Assembly: GCF_001050035.1 (NCBI RefSeq) | Contig: NZ_CVTA01000062.1 | Location: forward strand, 124,001-188,000 | DNA from: Mycolicibacterium komanii | Lineage (GTDB): Bacteria; Actinomycetota; Actinomycetes; Mycobacteriales; Mycobacteriaceae | Direction of reading: 5' to 3' | Length of the DNA stretch: 64,000 nt | Part shown: positions 1 through 8,532 of the stretch, piece after piece | Position numbering within the stretch: the first letter of the stretch is position 1 | How the letters are laid out: each line of letters starts with the position of its first letter | Notes under the pieces: model-generated | What the model was told of the DNA's origin: nothing | What the model saw: the letters and a program-made list of their open reading frames with translations, nothing else | Databases searched by the model: none | Translations under genes and position numbers: made by a program

Positions 1-251
1 ATCTGCAGTGGCAGCCCGCGCCCGGGGTCACCCCGCCGCCGGTGTCGGCGGACATGGACCTCAGTTCGCTGATGGTGCCGCCCGCACCCGACGCGTCGCC
101 GGGTGCCCCGCATGCCGGCGGCCCCCTCGCGGCAGCGCCGGCCGAGGACTCCCCGGGTCCGGTCGAAAGCCCGTCCGGTGCCGCCGAACCGGGCGACCCC
201 GCCGCTCCCGTCCCCATGCCCGCCCCCCTGCCGGGTGGAGGTGCCCCGTGA
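1..251 (+). CDS. MceD-family protein, C-terminal end (partial; probably Mce4D)
   Basis: The gene enters from outside the window and is read from base 3; only the last 82 residues are seen. They form a Pro/Ala-rich tail with no domain, as is usual for the C-terminus of MceC/MceD proteins, which carry the MCE lipid-binding domain and helices further upstream. The TGA at 249-251 overlaps the GTG start of the lipoprotein gene at 248, so the two are translationally coupled. Assignment as MceD comes from position: it directly precedes an MceE lipoprotein and MceF. The mce4 identity is inferred from the downstream otsA neighbourhood. Confidence 0.7.
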   Translation, partial: LQWQPAPGVTPPPVSADMDLSSLMVPPAPDASPGAPHAGGPLAAAPAEDSPGPVESPSGAAEPGDPAAPVPMPAPLPGGGAP

Positions 252-1408
252 TCCGCAAACTGGTCGCGATCCCGTCCCTCGCCGTGCTCCTCGCAGGCTG
301 CTCGTTCGGAGGCTTGAACTCCCTCAACATGCCGGGCACCGCCGGGCATGGCGCCGGGTCATACAAGATCACGGTGGAACTGCCCGATGTGGCGACCCTG
401 CCGCAGAACTCACCGGTGATGGTCGACGACGTCACGGTCGGAAGCGTCTCCGGTATCGAAGCGGTGCAACGGTCCGACGGCACGTTCTACGCCGCGGTGC
501 AGCTGTCGCTGGACGGAAACGTCAACCTGCCCGAGAACGCGAACGCGAAGGTGGCACAGACCTCGCTGCTCGGTTCGCAGCACATCGAATTGTCCTCGCC
601 CGCCGATGGTCCCGGCGTCGGCAAGCTCAAGAACGGCTCGCACATCCCGCTCGATCGGACCGGTCGCTACCCGACCACCGAAGAGGTCCTGTCGTCGCTC
701 GGTGTCGTGGTCAACAAGGGCAATCTCGGTGCGCTGCAGGACATCACCGAAGAGACGTACAACGCGATCGCGGGGCGGCAAGGTTCGTTCGTCGACCTGA
801 TCCCGCGGCTCGCCGAGCTGACCAGTTCGCTGGACCGCCAGACCAACGACATCATCGCCGCGATGGAAGGCCTGGACAGGTTCGCGGGAATCCTGGCTCG
901 CAGCAAGGACAGCCTGGGTCGCACGCTCGACCGCCTACCCGATGCGCTGAAGGTGCTCAACGACAATCGCGCCAACATCGTCGACGCCTTCACCGCGCTG
1001 CGCAGTTTCGCCACCGTTGCATCGCGCGTCCTCGATCAAACGAAGGACGACTTCGCGGCGGACTTCAAGGACCTCTACCCGGTGATCAAGTCGTTCAACG
1101 ACAATGTCGACTTCTTGATCAAGGACCTCGAGCTGCTGCCGACGTTCCCGTTCCACTACAAGTACCTGCGCAACGCGGTCCGCGGTGACTACCTGAACGT
1201 GTACACCACGTTCGACCTGACCCTGCGCCGCACCGGTGAGTCGATATTCACCACGTCGTGGGGGTTCGACCCCAACATGAAGCGGATGCACGAGTTGATC
1301 ACGCCGCCGGACTTCATGACCGGTTCGCTGGCGAACCTGTCCGGACAGGCCGCCGACCCGTTCGAGATTCCGCCGGGTACGGCCACACAGCACGGGGAGG
1401 GTCCCTAG
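248..1408 (+). CDS. lprN: MceE-family lipoprotein (LprN/Mce4E-like), sterol/lipid import
   Basis: This 386-residue protein starts at GTG 248 with a short lipoprotein signal: basic VIRKL, hydrophobic stretch and lipobox LLAGC, so Cys16-18 should be acylated. An MCE domain follows (about residues 38-115, including the DDVTVGSVSGI stretch), then a long helical region. An open frame runs upstream to base 8, but it would read through the mceD end and lacks the signal peptide, so GTG 248 is preferred. MceA-F proteins assemble a hexameric periplasmic tunnel that feeds lipid to the YrbE permease; mce4 imports cholesterol. The gene sits between mceD (4 nt overlap) and mceF (no gap). The mce4 assignment is by context. 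Confidence 0.88.
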   Translation: MIRKLVAIPSLAVLLAGCSFGGLNSLNMPGTAGHGAGSYKITVELPDVATLPQNSPVMVDDVTVGSVSGIEAVQRSDGTFYAAVQLSLDGNVNLPENANAKVAQTSLLGSQHIELSSPADGPGVGKLKNGSHIPLDRTGRYPTTEEVLSSLGVVVNKGNLGALQDITEETYNAIAGRQGSFVDLIPRLAELTSSLDRQTNDIIAAMEGLDRFAGILARSKDSLGRTLDRLPDALKVLNDNRANIVDAFTALRSFATVASRVLDQTKDDFAADFKDLYPVIKSFNDNVDFLIKDLELLPTFPFHYKYLRNAVRGDYLNVYTTFDLTLRRTGESIFTTSWGFDPNMKRMHELITPPDFMTGSLANLSGQAADPFEIPPGTATQHGEGP

Positions 1409-3151
1409 ATGCTGTCGCGCCTCACGCGTATCCAGCTGTCGATCTTCGCGATCGTCACCGTGTTGACGGTGGGCGCGATCTCGATCTTCTACCTGCAGTT
1501 GCCCGCCGCCGTCGGAATCGGCACCTATCGCGTCACCGCCGATTTCGTTGCGGGCGGCGGACTTTACGAGAACGCGAACGTCACGTATCGCGGTGTGACG
1601 GTCGGCAGGGTCGAGTCGGTCGGTCTCTCCGACGACGGCGTCGTCGCCAAGATGCGCCTCAACAGCGGCACACCCGTGCCGGAGAACGTGACCGCGACGG
1701 TCAAGAGCGTGTCCGCGGTCGGCGAGCAGTACATCGACCTGGTGCCGCCCGAGAAGGCGTCGAGTGCCACGCTGCGCGACGGGTCGAACATCGGGGTGGA
1801 CCGCACCGCGATCGGCCAGGACATCGCGGGCCTGCTGCAGGAGGCCGAAGCGCTGGTCACCAGCGTCGGCGACAGCCGCATCCAGGACCTCCTGCGCGAG
1901 ACGTTCAAGGCGTTCAACGGATCCGGGCCCGAACTGGCGCGGATGATCCAGTCGGCGCGGTTGCTCGTCGACGAGGCCAACGCCAACTACGGGCAGGTCA
2001 ACCAGCTCATCGACCAGGCCGGCCCGTTCCTGGACGCGCAGATCCGCGGCGGCGACGACATCCGTTCGCTGGCCGACGGATTGGCCCGCTTCACCACCGA
2101 GGTGGCCAACGCGGATCCGCAGTTGCGCACGACGCTGCAGACCGCGCCAGGGGCGACGGCCGAAGCCAACGAACTGTTCAGCGGGATCCGGCCGTCGTTC
2201 CCGGTCCTGGCGGCCAACCTGGCGAACTTCGGTCGCATCGGCGTGATCTACCGCAAGTCGCTCGAACACTCGCTCGTGGTTTTCCCGGCGCTGATGGCGG
2301 CCCTGCTGACGGTCGGCGGTGGCCTGCCCGCGGACGAGGGCGGCAAGCTGGACTTCAAGATCGATCTGCAGGATCCGCCGCCATGCCTGACCGGCTTCGT
2401 CCCTCCGAGCGAGATGCGCAGCCCGGCGGACGAGACGCTGCGCGAGCTGCCCAAGGACCTGTACTGCAAGACGCCGCAGAACGATCCCGCGGTGGTCCGT
2501 GGTGCGCGTAACTATCCGTGCCAGGAGTTCCCGGGCAAGCGCGCGCCGACCGTGCAGTTGTGCCGCGACCCGCGCGGCTACGTCCCGATCGGCAACAACC
2601 CGTGGCGCGGTCCGCCGGTGCCGCTCGGCACGCCGATGGACACGATGGAGGACGACACCCCTGAGGTCGGCCGGAACATCCTGCCGCCCAACAAGTTCCC
2701 CTACATTCCGCCGCAGGTCGATCCGGACCCGGGCCCGCCGGTGGTGCAGCTGCCCCCCGGTGTCGCGCCGGGGCCGGGGCCGGCGCCGCACGCGCCGTTC
2801 CCGCTGCCGACGCCGCCCAACGAGGTTCAGCCGACCCTGCCGCCGGCGTGGCCCTTCTTCACCCCGCCGGATCAGGTGGTGCCGCCGTATGGCCGGACCC
2901 CACCGCCTCCGCCGGCTGGCTTGGTGCCGCCGCCTCCACCGGCGCCCGGTGTACCCCCGCCGCCCGCCGGTGGTCCGCCGCTGCCCGCCGAGGCGCCGCC
3001 GATGGCGTCCGGGCCGCGCTTCACCACGTACGACCAGAATGGCCAGTTCGTCGATCCCGAGGGCGGAACTGGCGTCATCGCGTCCGCGACTGACAAACTG
3101 GCGCCTGCAGAAAACTGGGTCGATCTGATGTTGGCCCCCAGGCAGGCGTAG
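1409..3151 (+). CDS. mce4F: MceF-family protein (Mce4F-like)
   Basis: This 580-residue protein begins immediately after the mceE stop. An N-terminal membrane anchor (about residues 8-32) leads into an MCE domain (about 38-118, with the ANVTYRGVTVGRVESV stretch) and a helical coiled region to about 300. A second domain holds several cysteines, and a very proline-rich tail follows from about 430 to 540, rich in PPP runs. The last 40 residues are ordered-looking again and end in LMLAPRQA. This layout is typical of the last Mce subunit of an operon. The proline tail probably spans or contacts the cell wall; that is inference. Confidence 0.88.
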   Translation: MLSRLTRIQLSIFAIVTVLTVGAISIFYLQLPAAVGIGTYRVTADFVAGGGLYENANVTYRGVTVGRVESVGLSDDGVVAKMRLNSGTPVPENVTATVKSVSAVGEQYIDLVPPEKASSATLRDGSNIGVDRTAIGQDIAGLLQEAEALVTSVGDSRIQDLLRETFKAFNGSGPELARMIQSARLLVDEANANYGQVNQLIDQAGPFLDAQIRGGDDIRSLADGLARFTTEVANADPQLRTTLQTAPGATAEANELFSGIRPSFPVLAANLANFGRIGVIYRKSLEHSLVVFPALMAALLTVGGGLPADEGGKLDFKIDLQDPPPCLTGFVPPSEMRSPADETLRELPKDLYCKTPQNDPAVVRGARNYPCQEFPGKRAPTVQLCRDPRGYVPIGNNPWRGPPVPLGTPMDTMEDDTPEVGRNILPPNKFPYIPPQVDPDPGPPVVQLPPGVAPGPGPAPHAPFPLPTPPNEVQPTLPPAWPFFTPPDQVVPPYGRTPPPPPAGLVPPPPPAPGVPPPPAGGPPLPAEAPPMASGPRFTTYDQNGQFVDPEGGTGVIASATDKLAPAENWVDLMLAPRQA

Positions 3152-3901
3152 ATGACGAAAGGTTCGCTTTCGGTGAGCACGAACGAAGCGACCGGCGAAG
3201 GGCAGAAGACGACCGGTGGTACGGCGTCGACTGACACGAAGTCGACCTCTCCCCGCCGTCGGCGTGCCTCGCGGGCGGCTGGTCCGGCAAGCGGGGAGTC
3301 GACCGCGGCGGCCCTCGCGGTCGAAGCGCCCAAACCGGTCACAGTCCGGCTGGCGAAGCCCGCAGGGCCCCCGCCCCGCAGACAGCCGAACCGGAGGCTC
3401 GTCGCGACCGTTTTCCTGGCCGCCGCCGTCGTCGCCACGGCGGTGCTCGTCGGCCTCGGCGCGCTGATGGCCTCTCAGCAGCGTGAGGCCGCGGCCGCGC
3501 AGGCGCGCGATCAGCGCTTCGTCGACACGGCGTCGCAGTTGGTGGTCAACATGTTCAGCTACGAACCGAACACCATCGACGAGAGCGTCGACCGGTTCGT
3601 CGACAGCACCAGCGGACCGCTTCGCGCGATGATGACCGAAGGCAACAACACCGAGAACCTCAAACTGCTGTTCCGCGACACCAACGCCAGCGCCGAAGCC
3701 GTGATCAACGGGGCGGCTCTGGAGAAGATCGACGAGGTCGCGAACAACGCCGCGGTGTTGGTGTCGGCACGGGTGACCGTCACCGACCTGGACGGCAACA
3801 ACCAACCGTCTCAGCCGTATCGGCTGCGGGTCATCGTCCACGAGGACGACAACGGACACATGACGGCGTACGACCTCAAATACCCCGACGGTGGGAACTG
3901 A
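3152..3901 (+). CDS. Mce-associated membrane protein (first Mam)
   Basis: The ATG follows the mceF stop directly. The 249-residue product has a long basic, Ser/Thr/Pro-rich cytoplasmic N-terminus, one transmembrane helix at about residues 82-107 and an extracytoplasmic NTF2-like domain, the usual layout of Mce-associated (Mam) proteins. It matches the first Mam gene after mce4F in M. tuberculosis (Rv3493c position). Mam proteins are thought to stabilise Mce complexes. The TGA overlaps the ATG of the next gene by one base. Confidence 0.82.
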   Translation: MTKGSLSVSTNEATGEGQKTTGGTASTDTKSTSPRRRRASRAAGPASGESTAAALAVEAPKPVTVRLAKPAGPPPRRQPNRRLVATVFLAAAVVATAVLVGLGALMASQQREAAAAQARDQRFVDTASQLVVNMFSYEPNTIDESVDRFVDSTSGPLRAMMTEGNNTENLKLLFRDTNASAEAVINGAALEKIDEVANNAAVLVSARVTVTDLDGNNQPSQPYRLRVIVHEDDNGHMTAYDLKYPDGGN

Positions 3902-4431
3902 TGCGCGCACGCAAGACCGGCTCCAAGACGTCCTCTAAAGCGTCCTGGACTCCCAGGATCATCGGCGCGCTGTCCGTCCTGCTCGCCATCGCGTTCGTGG
4001 CGTCGGCGGGTGTCGGCGGATGGCTCTACTGGAACCGCGTCGAGCAGCGAGGGGAGCAGGCGGCGCGCACTGAGCTGGGCCCGCTTGCCGCACAACAGAT
4101 TCCGAAGGTGTTCGGCTACGACTATCAGACCGTCGAGCGCTCGCTCAACGAGGTCTACCCGATGCTCACCCCGAGTTACCGGCAGGAGTTCCGCGACCGC
4201 GCGGACAAGGACATCATCCCCCAGGCGCGCGAGCGTCAGCTGGTCAGCCAGGCGCATGTCGTCGGGGTCGGCGTGCTCACCGCACAACGCGAATCAGCCT
4301 CGGTGATGGTGTATTTGAACCGGACCGTTACCGACAAGTCCAAGGAACCGATCTACGACGGGAGCCGCTTGCGGGTCGACTATCAGAAGGTCGACGGCAA
4401 GTGGCTGATCCAGTACATCACTCCGATCTAG
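3901..4431 (+). CDS. Mce-associated membrane protein (second Mam)
   Basis: A 176-residue protein whose ATG shares one base with the preceding TGA. It has a Lys/Ser-rich N-terminus, one transmembrane helix at about residues 20-42 and a small alpha+beta extracytoplasmic domain ending in [14 protein letters not shown], the typical end of the Mam/NTF2-like fold. It is the last gene of the mce operon. Its 3' end overlaps the convergent otsA by 14 nt, so no separate terminator fits between them. It corresponds to the Rv3492c position by gene order. Confidence 0.8.
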   Translation: MRARKTGSKTSSKASWTPRIIGALSVLLAIAFVASAGVGGWLYWNRVEQRGEQAARTELGPLAAQQIPKVFGYDYQTVERSLNEVYPMLTPSYRQEFRDRADKDIIPQARERQLVSQAHVVGVGVLTAQRESASVMVYLNRTVTDKSKEPIYDGSRLRVDYQKVDGKWLIQYITPI

Positions 4432-5896
4432 CGGCCGGATCCTCGTCGTCGGACCGCGTCGAGGCCAGCGCATCGAGGAACGCCCGAGCCCAGCGGTCGA
4501 CGTCGTGCGCCAGCACCTGCCTGCGCAGCGCGCGCATCCGGCGCCTGCCCTCTTCCGGTGACTGGTTCAGCGCCGCCTCGATGGCATCCTTGACGCCCTC
4601 GAGGTGGTGGGGATTGGCGAGGTAGGCCTGACGCAATTCCGCTGCGGCCCCGGTGAACTCGCTGAGTACCAACGCACCGCCAAGATCGCTGCGGCACGCC
4701 ACGTACTCCTTGGCCACCAGATTCATCCCGTCACGCAAGGGAGTGACCAGCATGACGTCGGCGGCGACGAAGAACGCGATGAGCTCTTCGCGCGGAATCG
4801 GGCGGTGCAGGTAGTGCACGATGGGATGGCCGACCTCGCCGTACTCACCGTTGATGTGGCCGACCTGTCGCTCGATGTCCTCGCGCATCTCGATGTAGCT
4901 CTCGACGCGCTCCCGGCTGGGTGTCGCGAGCTGGACGAGCACGGTGTCCTCGCGGCTGGCCCGGTCCTCTTCGAGCAGTTCGGAGAACGCCTTGAGTCGG
5001 ACGTCGATACCCTTCGTGTAGTCCAACCGGTCGACTCCCAACAGGATCTTGCGGGGGTTGCCCAGCTCGTGGCGAATCTCCCTGGCGCGCTGGCGGATCG
5101 AACGCGACTTCGCCTGCTGGTCGAGGGCCGTCGAGTCGATGGAGATCGGGAAGGCGCCGACCTTGACCGTGCGGAAGCCGACGCTCACCTCGCCGAACCG
5201 CGACCGGACCCCGATGGTGGCACGGGAGGTGTTGGCGCCCACCAGCCTTCGCGCCAGGATGAGGAAGTTCTGCGCACCACCGGGCAGGTGGAAGCCGACG
5301 AGATCGGCGCCGAGCAAGCCCTCGATGATCTCGGTGCGCCACGGCATCTGCATGAACAGCTCGACCGGCGGGAACGGGATGTGCAGAAAGAACCCGATGG
5401 TCAAATCGGGGCGCAGCATGCGCAACATCTTGGGGACCAGCTGCAGTTGATAGTCCTGGACCCACACCGTGGCGCCCTTAGCCGCGTGCTTGGCGGTGGC
5501 TTCCGCGAAGCGCCGGTTCACCTCGACGTAGGTGTCCCACCACTCGCGGTGATAGATCGGCTTGACGATCACGTCGTGGTACAGCGGCCACAGCGTCGCG
5601 TTGGAGAAGCCTTCGTAGTACTTGGCCACGTCGTCGGCCGACAGCTTGACCGGGCACAGGGTCATGTCGTCCTGCTCGATGGGCTGGTCGTCGGCGTCCG
5701 GTACGCCGGGCCAGCCGATCCACGCACCGCGCCGACGACGGAGCAACGGCTCCAGGGCCGTGACCAGCCCGCCGGGGCTCCTCTTCCACGTGGTGCTGCC
5801 GTCGGGCAGCCGCTCCATGTCGATCGGCAGCCGGTTGGCCACCACCACGAAATCGGCGTTGCCGGAGCCGGCCCGCGGACCGTCCCCTGAACTCAT
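4418..5896 (-). CDS. otsA: Trehalose-6-phosphate synthase (GT20)
   Basis: OtsA transfers glucose from UDP/ADP-glucose to glucose-6-phosphate to give trehalose-6-phosphate, feeding trehalose and mycolate-carrier synthesis. The 492-residue product shows GT20 hallmarks: [11 protein letters not shown] at the N-terminus, the GGLVTAL loop, [35 protein letters not shown] and the donor-site [16 protein letters not shown]. Start ATG 5896 is chosen because it overlaps the TAA of the 54-aa upstream gene (TAATG) and gives the family's length; an 18-residue upstream extension would run through that gene. It is convergent with the mce operon, as in M. tuberculosis. Confidence 0.96.
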   Translation of the reverse strand: MSSGDGPRAGSGNADFVVVANRLPIDMERLPDGSTTWKRSPGGLVTALEPLLRRRRGAWIGWPGVPDADDQPIEQDDMTLCPVKLSADDVAKYYEGFSNATLWPLYHDVIVKPIYHREWWDTYVEVNRRFAEATAKHAAKGATVWVQDYQLQLVPKMLRMLRPDLTIGFFLHIPFPPVELFMQMPWRTEIIEGLLGADLVGFHLPGGAQNFLILARRLVGANTSRATIGVRSRFGEVSVGFRTVKVGAFPISIDSTALDQQAKSRSIRQRAREIRHELGNPRKILLGVDRLDYTKGIDVRLKAFSELLEEDRASREDTVLVQLATPSRERVESYIEMREDIERQVGHINGEYGEVGHPIVHYLHRPIPREELIAFFVAADVMLVTPLRDGMNLVAKEYVACRSDLGGALVLSEFTGAAAELRQAYLANPHHLEGVKDAIEAALNQSPEEGRRRMRALRRQVLAHDVDRWARAFLDALASTRSDDEDPAARSE

Positions 5897-6060
5897 TACG
5901 CCTCGAGTTTCGAGGGCCCAATACCGAGCATCGAGAGGAACACCCGGCACTCGTCGGCGTCTTTCGCGTACGCGGCGACGACACGGCGCGCCTGGCGGGC
6001 AGTGCTGTCGGCGAGCGGTTCGACGTCGCCGAGCTCGGCGGGATCAGATTTCGCAGGCAT
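5896..6060 (-). CDS. Small conserved protein coupled to otsA (54 aa)
   Basis: A short ORF runs from ATG 6060 to the TAA at 5896-5898, which overlaps the otsA ATG by one base. The product has 54 residues, starts [18 protein letters not shown] and is charged and helical; it contains one Cys (38) and ends GIGPSKLEA. No known domain is recognised. M. tuberculosis has an ORF of about this size at the same place upstream of otsA (Rv3489), from memory. The stop-start overlap argues for translational coupling with otsA, so it may be a regulator or partner of trehalose synthesis; that is inference. Confidence 0.75.
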   Translation of the reverse strand: MPAKSDPAELGDVEPLADSTARQARRVVAAYAKDADECRVFLSMLGIGPSKLEA

Positions 6061-6111
6061 ACGACAACTGTATGCGAAAGGGCTGCCTCGCCGGTCGGCT
6101 AACCCCTCTGA

Positions 6112-6468
6112 CTAGGGGCTGTGGCTGAAAACGGGCGCCGGGGGAGCCGTCACCGTCTGCGCCTGGGCCTCCTCGGCCAGCCCGATGCAGCCGCCCTGAT
6201 TGTGGCCGATACACGGCACGCCCATGACCTCCGGGACGTCCGGGTTGCCGGCCGGCGTGCTGAACACCGAACCGGAGTTGGGCACCGTGTGGGGCACGCA
6301 GTTACCGGTGAACTGGTCCGGCTCCTCCCCGCCGCTGCAGCCCTGAGCCTGCGGCGCCATCGGGGCGGTCGGTGCTGCGAAGACGGTGACCACCGGCGCC
6401 GCGGCGATCGCAACCGCAAAGCCACCGGCAAGGATCAGCCGTTGTACTGGGGACTTCAAGCTCGCCAT
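6112..6468 (-). CDS. Small secreted four-cysteine protein, paralog 1
   Basis: This 118-residue protein starts at ATG 6468 with a clear signal peptide (hydrophobic about residues 9-31, Ala-rich cleavage region). The mature part shares a core with its two upstream neighbours: GC.GGEEPDQFT, a CVP, NPDVPE, then GVPCIGHNQGGCIGLAEE. Four cysteines probably form two disulfides outside the cell. The open frame continues upstream to 6696, but that extension lacks a signal sequence. Similar mycobacterial proteins have been named intersectin-EH-binding protein Ibp1 in annotations (from memory); nothing in the sequence demonstrates that function. Confidence 0.8.
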   Translation of the reverse strand: MASLKSPVQRLILAGGFAVAIAAAPVVTVFAAPTAPMAPQAQGCSGGEEPDQFTGNCVPHTVPNSGSVFSTPAGNPDVPEVMGVPCIGHNQGGCIGLAEEAQAQTVTAPPAPVFSHSP

Positions 6469-6568
6469 GGTCACGCTTTCTGTGAGGATCAACCGTGCCG
6501 TCGGCAAGAATTCTATTGAAGCTGGCAGCTTTCTGCACAGCTTCGCAGAGTTACCTGCCGTTTTTCGG

Positions 6569-6925
6569 CTACGGGCTTGCGCTGATGGTCGAGCGCGGTT
6601 GCGCGGCCGGACCGGCCGCTGCTTCGTTCTCGGCCAACCCGATACAGGCCCCGGCGTTGTGCCCGATGCAGGGAATGCCCTGAATCTCCGGAACATCGGG
6701 ATTGGCCGCGGTGGTCTGGAACAGCGGCGGCGAAGTCGGCACCATGAACGGCACGCAGGTCATGGTGAACTGGTCGGGCTCCTCACCCCCCTGACAGCCC
6801 TGAGCCACTGCAACGCTCGGTTGTTGCGACGCCAATTGCAGACCGACAAGGGGTGCGGCCGCCGCCGCGGCAACGAAAACGCCGGTGAGCACGAGTCGCC
6901 GAAGCGGAGCCGAATAGTTCGCCAT
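6569..6925 (-). CDS. Small secreted four-cysteine protein, paralog 2
   Basis: A 118-residue protein with an N-terminal signal peptide (about residues 8-40, hydrophobic and Ala/Val-rich). Its mature core closely parallels paralog 1: GCQGGEEPDQFT, TCVPFMVP, NPDVPEIQGIPCIGHN and ACIGLAE. The tail is low-complexity Ala/Pro. It is 100 bases upstream of paralog 1 on the same strand, so each copy may carry its own leader. Secreted, function unknown. Confidence 0.8.
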   Translation of the reverse strand: MANYSAPLRRLVLTGVFVAAAAAAPLVGLQLASQQPSVAVAQGCQGGEEPDQFTMTCVPFMVPTSPPLFQTTAANPDVPEIQGIPCIGHNAGACIGLAENEAAAGPAAQPRSTISASP

Positions 6926-6984
6926 TCCGCGATTCTAGGAGCCGACTGTCGATTCGTGCACTCAATACGCCGATGGCGGCGCCG

Positions 6985-7338
6985 CTACGGGCTCGAACTG
7001 ACGGAGGTGTGCGGCTGCACAAGGGGTGTCTGGGCCTGCTGTTCTTCGGCCAGACCGATGCACTGCCCTGATTGTCGGCCACCGCAGGGAATTCCGTCGA
7101 TGGCGGGTAGGTCGGGATTTCCGGGAATCGTCGAAAACGGTGAGGGCGAGTTCGGTACGAGTAGCGGGACGCACGCGGTGGTGTAGGAGTCTTCGGATTC
7201 TCCGGCGGCGCAGGCGACATGGGAGGTGTCGGGGGCGGCGGGCGCGGTGATCGCGGCGACCACCGGCGCGGCCAGGGCCACCGCGGCGAATCCGCCTGCC
7301 ATCGCGAGCCGGATGGCAGTGGGTCGTTCGATTGCCAT
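6985..7338 (-). CDS. Small secreted four-cysteine protein, paralog 3
   Basis: This 117-residue protein is the most diverged of the tandem trio and lies first in transcription order. It has a signal peptide (about residues 9-33) and the conserved framework: CAAGESEDSYTTACVP, NPDLPAIDGIPCGGRQ and QCIGLAEEQQ. The EEPDQFT element of the other two is replaced by ESEDSYT. Cysteine spacing is the same, so the fold should be shared. It is divergent from the crotonase-fold gene at 7563, with a 224-base intergenic region that holds both promoters but no motif I can name. Confidence 0.8.
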   Translation of the reverse strand: MAIERPTAIRLAMAGGFAAVALAAPVVAAITAPAAPDTSHVACAAGESEDSYTTACVPLLVPNSPSPFSTIPGNPDLPAIDGIPCGGRQSGQCIGLAEEQQAQTPLVQPHTSVSSSP

Positions 7339-7562
7339 CTGTCTCTCCTCGTGTGTTAGCTGTGTGCCACGGTGACGCGGTCCGGGGCGGTACGCCAGCT
7401 GGCGCCAATCGTAGTACCGGTCAATGGTTTACACCCGGCCGATGGTGATGTCGAGACACATCTGTGAGTCCGCTGTCGAATTGCTGTGGCACCGCTGAGT
7501 GAGTGCTGCGACGGGCACCGTAATGTGCAGGTGGTCGACCAACGCAAGCGAGGTGATCCGTG

Positions 7563-8489
7563 ATGGCGAGCCCTGATCTGACGAGCACCGGAGGCGGTGC
7601 GGCGCAACAGGTGACCTACGAAACCCTCGACGACGGCCAGATCGCACGCATCTGGCTGAACCGCCCGGATGCACAGAATGCACAGTCCCGCACGCTGTTG
7701 GTGCAGTTGGACGAGGCGTTCGGCCGCGCCGAAGCCGACGACCGCGTGCGGGTGGTGATCCTCGCGGCGCGCGGCAAGAACTTCTCGGCCGGACACGATC
7801 TGGGGTCGGAGGAGGCGATGCTGGAACGCGCCCCGGGCCCTGCGCAGCATCCGACGTTCCAGTCGCACGGCGCCACCGTGCCCGCCATCGCCGAACGCAC
7901 GTACCTCCAGGAGTGGCACTTCTTCTTCGAGAACACCCGCCGGTGGCGAGATTTGCGCAAGATCACGATCGCGCAGGTACAGGGCAACGCGATCTCGGCC
8001 GGCCTCATGCTCATCTGGGCGTGCGATCTGATCGTCGCGGCCGACAACGCGAAGTTCTCCGACGTGGTCGGCGTCAGGATGGGAATGCCGGGTGTGGAGT
8101 ATTACGCGCACCCATGGGAATTCGGCGCCCGCAAGGCGAAAGAGCTTCTGCTGACCGGTGATTCGATCGACGCCGATGAAGCGTACCGGCTCGGCATGGT
8201 GTCGAAGATCTTTCCGCGCGACGAACTCGAGGACAAGACGCTCGAGTTCGCCCGCCGCATCGCCGAGCGACCGACGATGGCGGCGCTGCTCATCAAGGAT
8301 TCGGTCAACGCCGCCTCGGACGCCATGGGCTTCACCGAGGCATTGCGCCATGCGTTCCACATTCACGAACTCGGGCATGCGCACTGGGCGGCGCACAACG
8401 AGAACCGCTATCCGGTCGGGCTTCCGCCGAACGTGCCGGACTGGCGCACGCTCGGCGCGCCGAAGCCCGCCCGCCGCGACGAGCCGTGA
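7563..8489 (+). CDS. Enoyl-CoA hydratase/isomerase superfamily protein lacking the catalytic Glu pair
   Basis: A 308-residue crotonase-fold protein. The CoA-binding/oxyanion elements are present: KNFSAGHDLG near residue 75 and VQGNAISAGLMLIWACDLIVAADNAKF near 140. Aligned by eye with rat mitochondrial crotonase around CDLIVAADNAKF, the position of Glu144 is Met and that of Glu164 is Val. Classical hydration is therefore unlikely and another superfamily reaction is expected. A GAGGTG ribosome site at 7550-7555 serves either ATG 7563 or GTG 7560. The SDR gene follows 25-45 bases downstream, suggesting a shared acyl-CoA or steroid-ring pathway. Confidence 0.87.
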   Translation: MASPDLTSTGGGAAQQVTYETLDDGQIARIWLNRPDAQNAQSRTLLVQLDEAFGRAEADDRVRVVILAARGKNFSAGHDLGSEEAMLERAPGPAQHPTFQSHGATVPAIAERTYLQEWHFFFENTRRWRDLRKITIAQVQGNAISAGLMLIWACDLIVAADNAKFSDVVGVRMGMPGVEYYAHPWEFGARKAKELLLTGDSIDADEAYRLGMVSKIFPRDELEDKTLEFARRIAERPTMAALLIKDSVNAASDAMGFTEALRHAFHIHELGHAHWAAHNENRYPVGLPPNVPDWRTLGAPKPARRDEP

Positions 8490-8497
8490 CGTATAAC

Positions 8498-8511
8498 TGG
8501 AACCTGTTCTA
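8498..8511 (+). promoter_or_regulatory. KstR-like operator
   Basis: The 14 bases TGGAACCTGTTCTA fit the published mycobacterial KstR pattern TNNAACNNGTTNNA exactly. KstR represses sterol side-chain and ring degradation genes until a cholesterol-derived CoA thioester binds. The box lies between the crotonase-fold gene and the SDR, 22 bases ahead of the preferred SDR start. No other AACNNGTT box of this form was noticed in the intergenic regions of the window. Confidence 0.6.
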
Positions 8512-8532
8512 GCTATGGCGAAGGGGTCTGCG

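Noticed and set aside
8..247. N-terminal extension of the MceE frame back to base 8
   Set aside because: It would hide the lipoprotein signal and overlap the mceD end; GTG 248 gives a proper lipobox protein.
935..3910. A 991-codon open frame on the minus strand opposite mceE, mceF and the first Mam gene
   Set aside because: Its product is Arg/His-rich with no domain, and it runs opposite well-supported genes; a GC-skew shadow.
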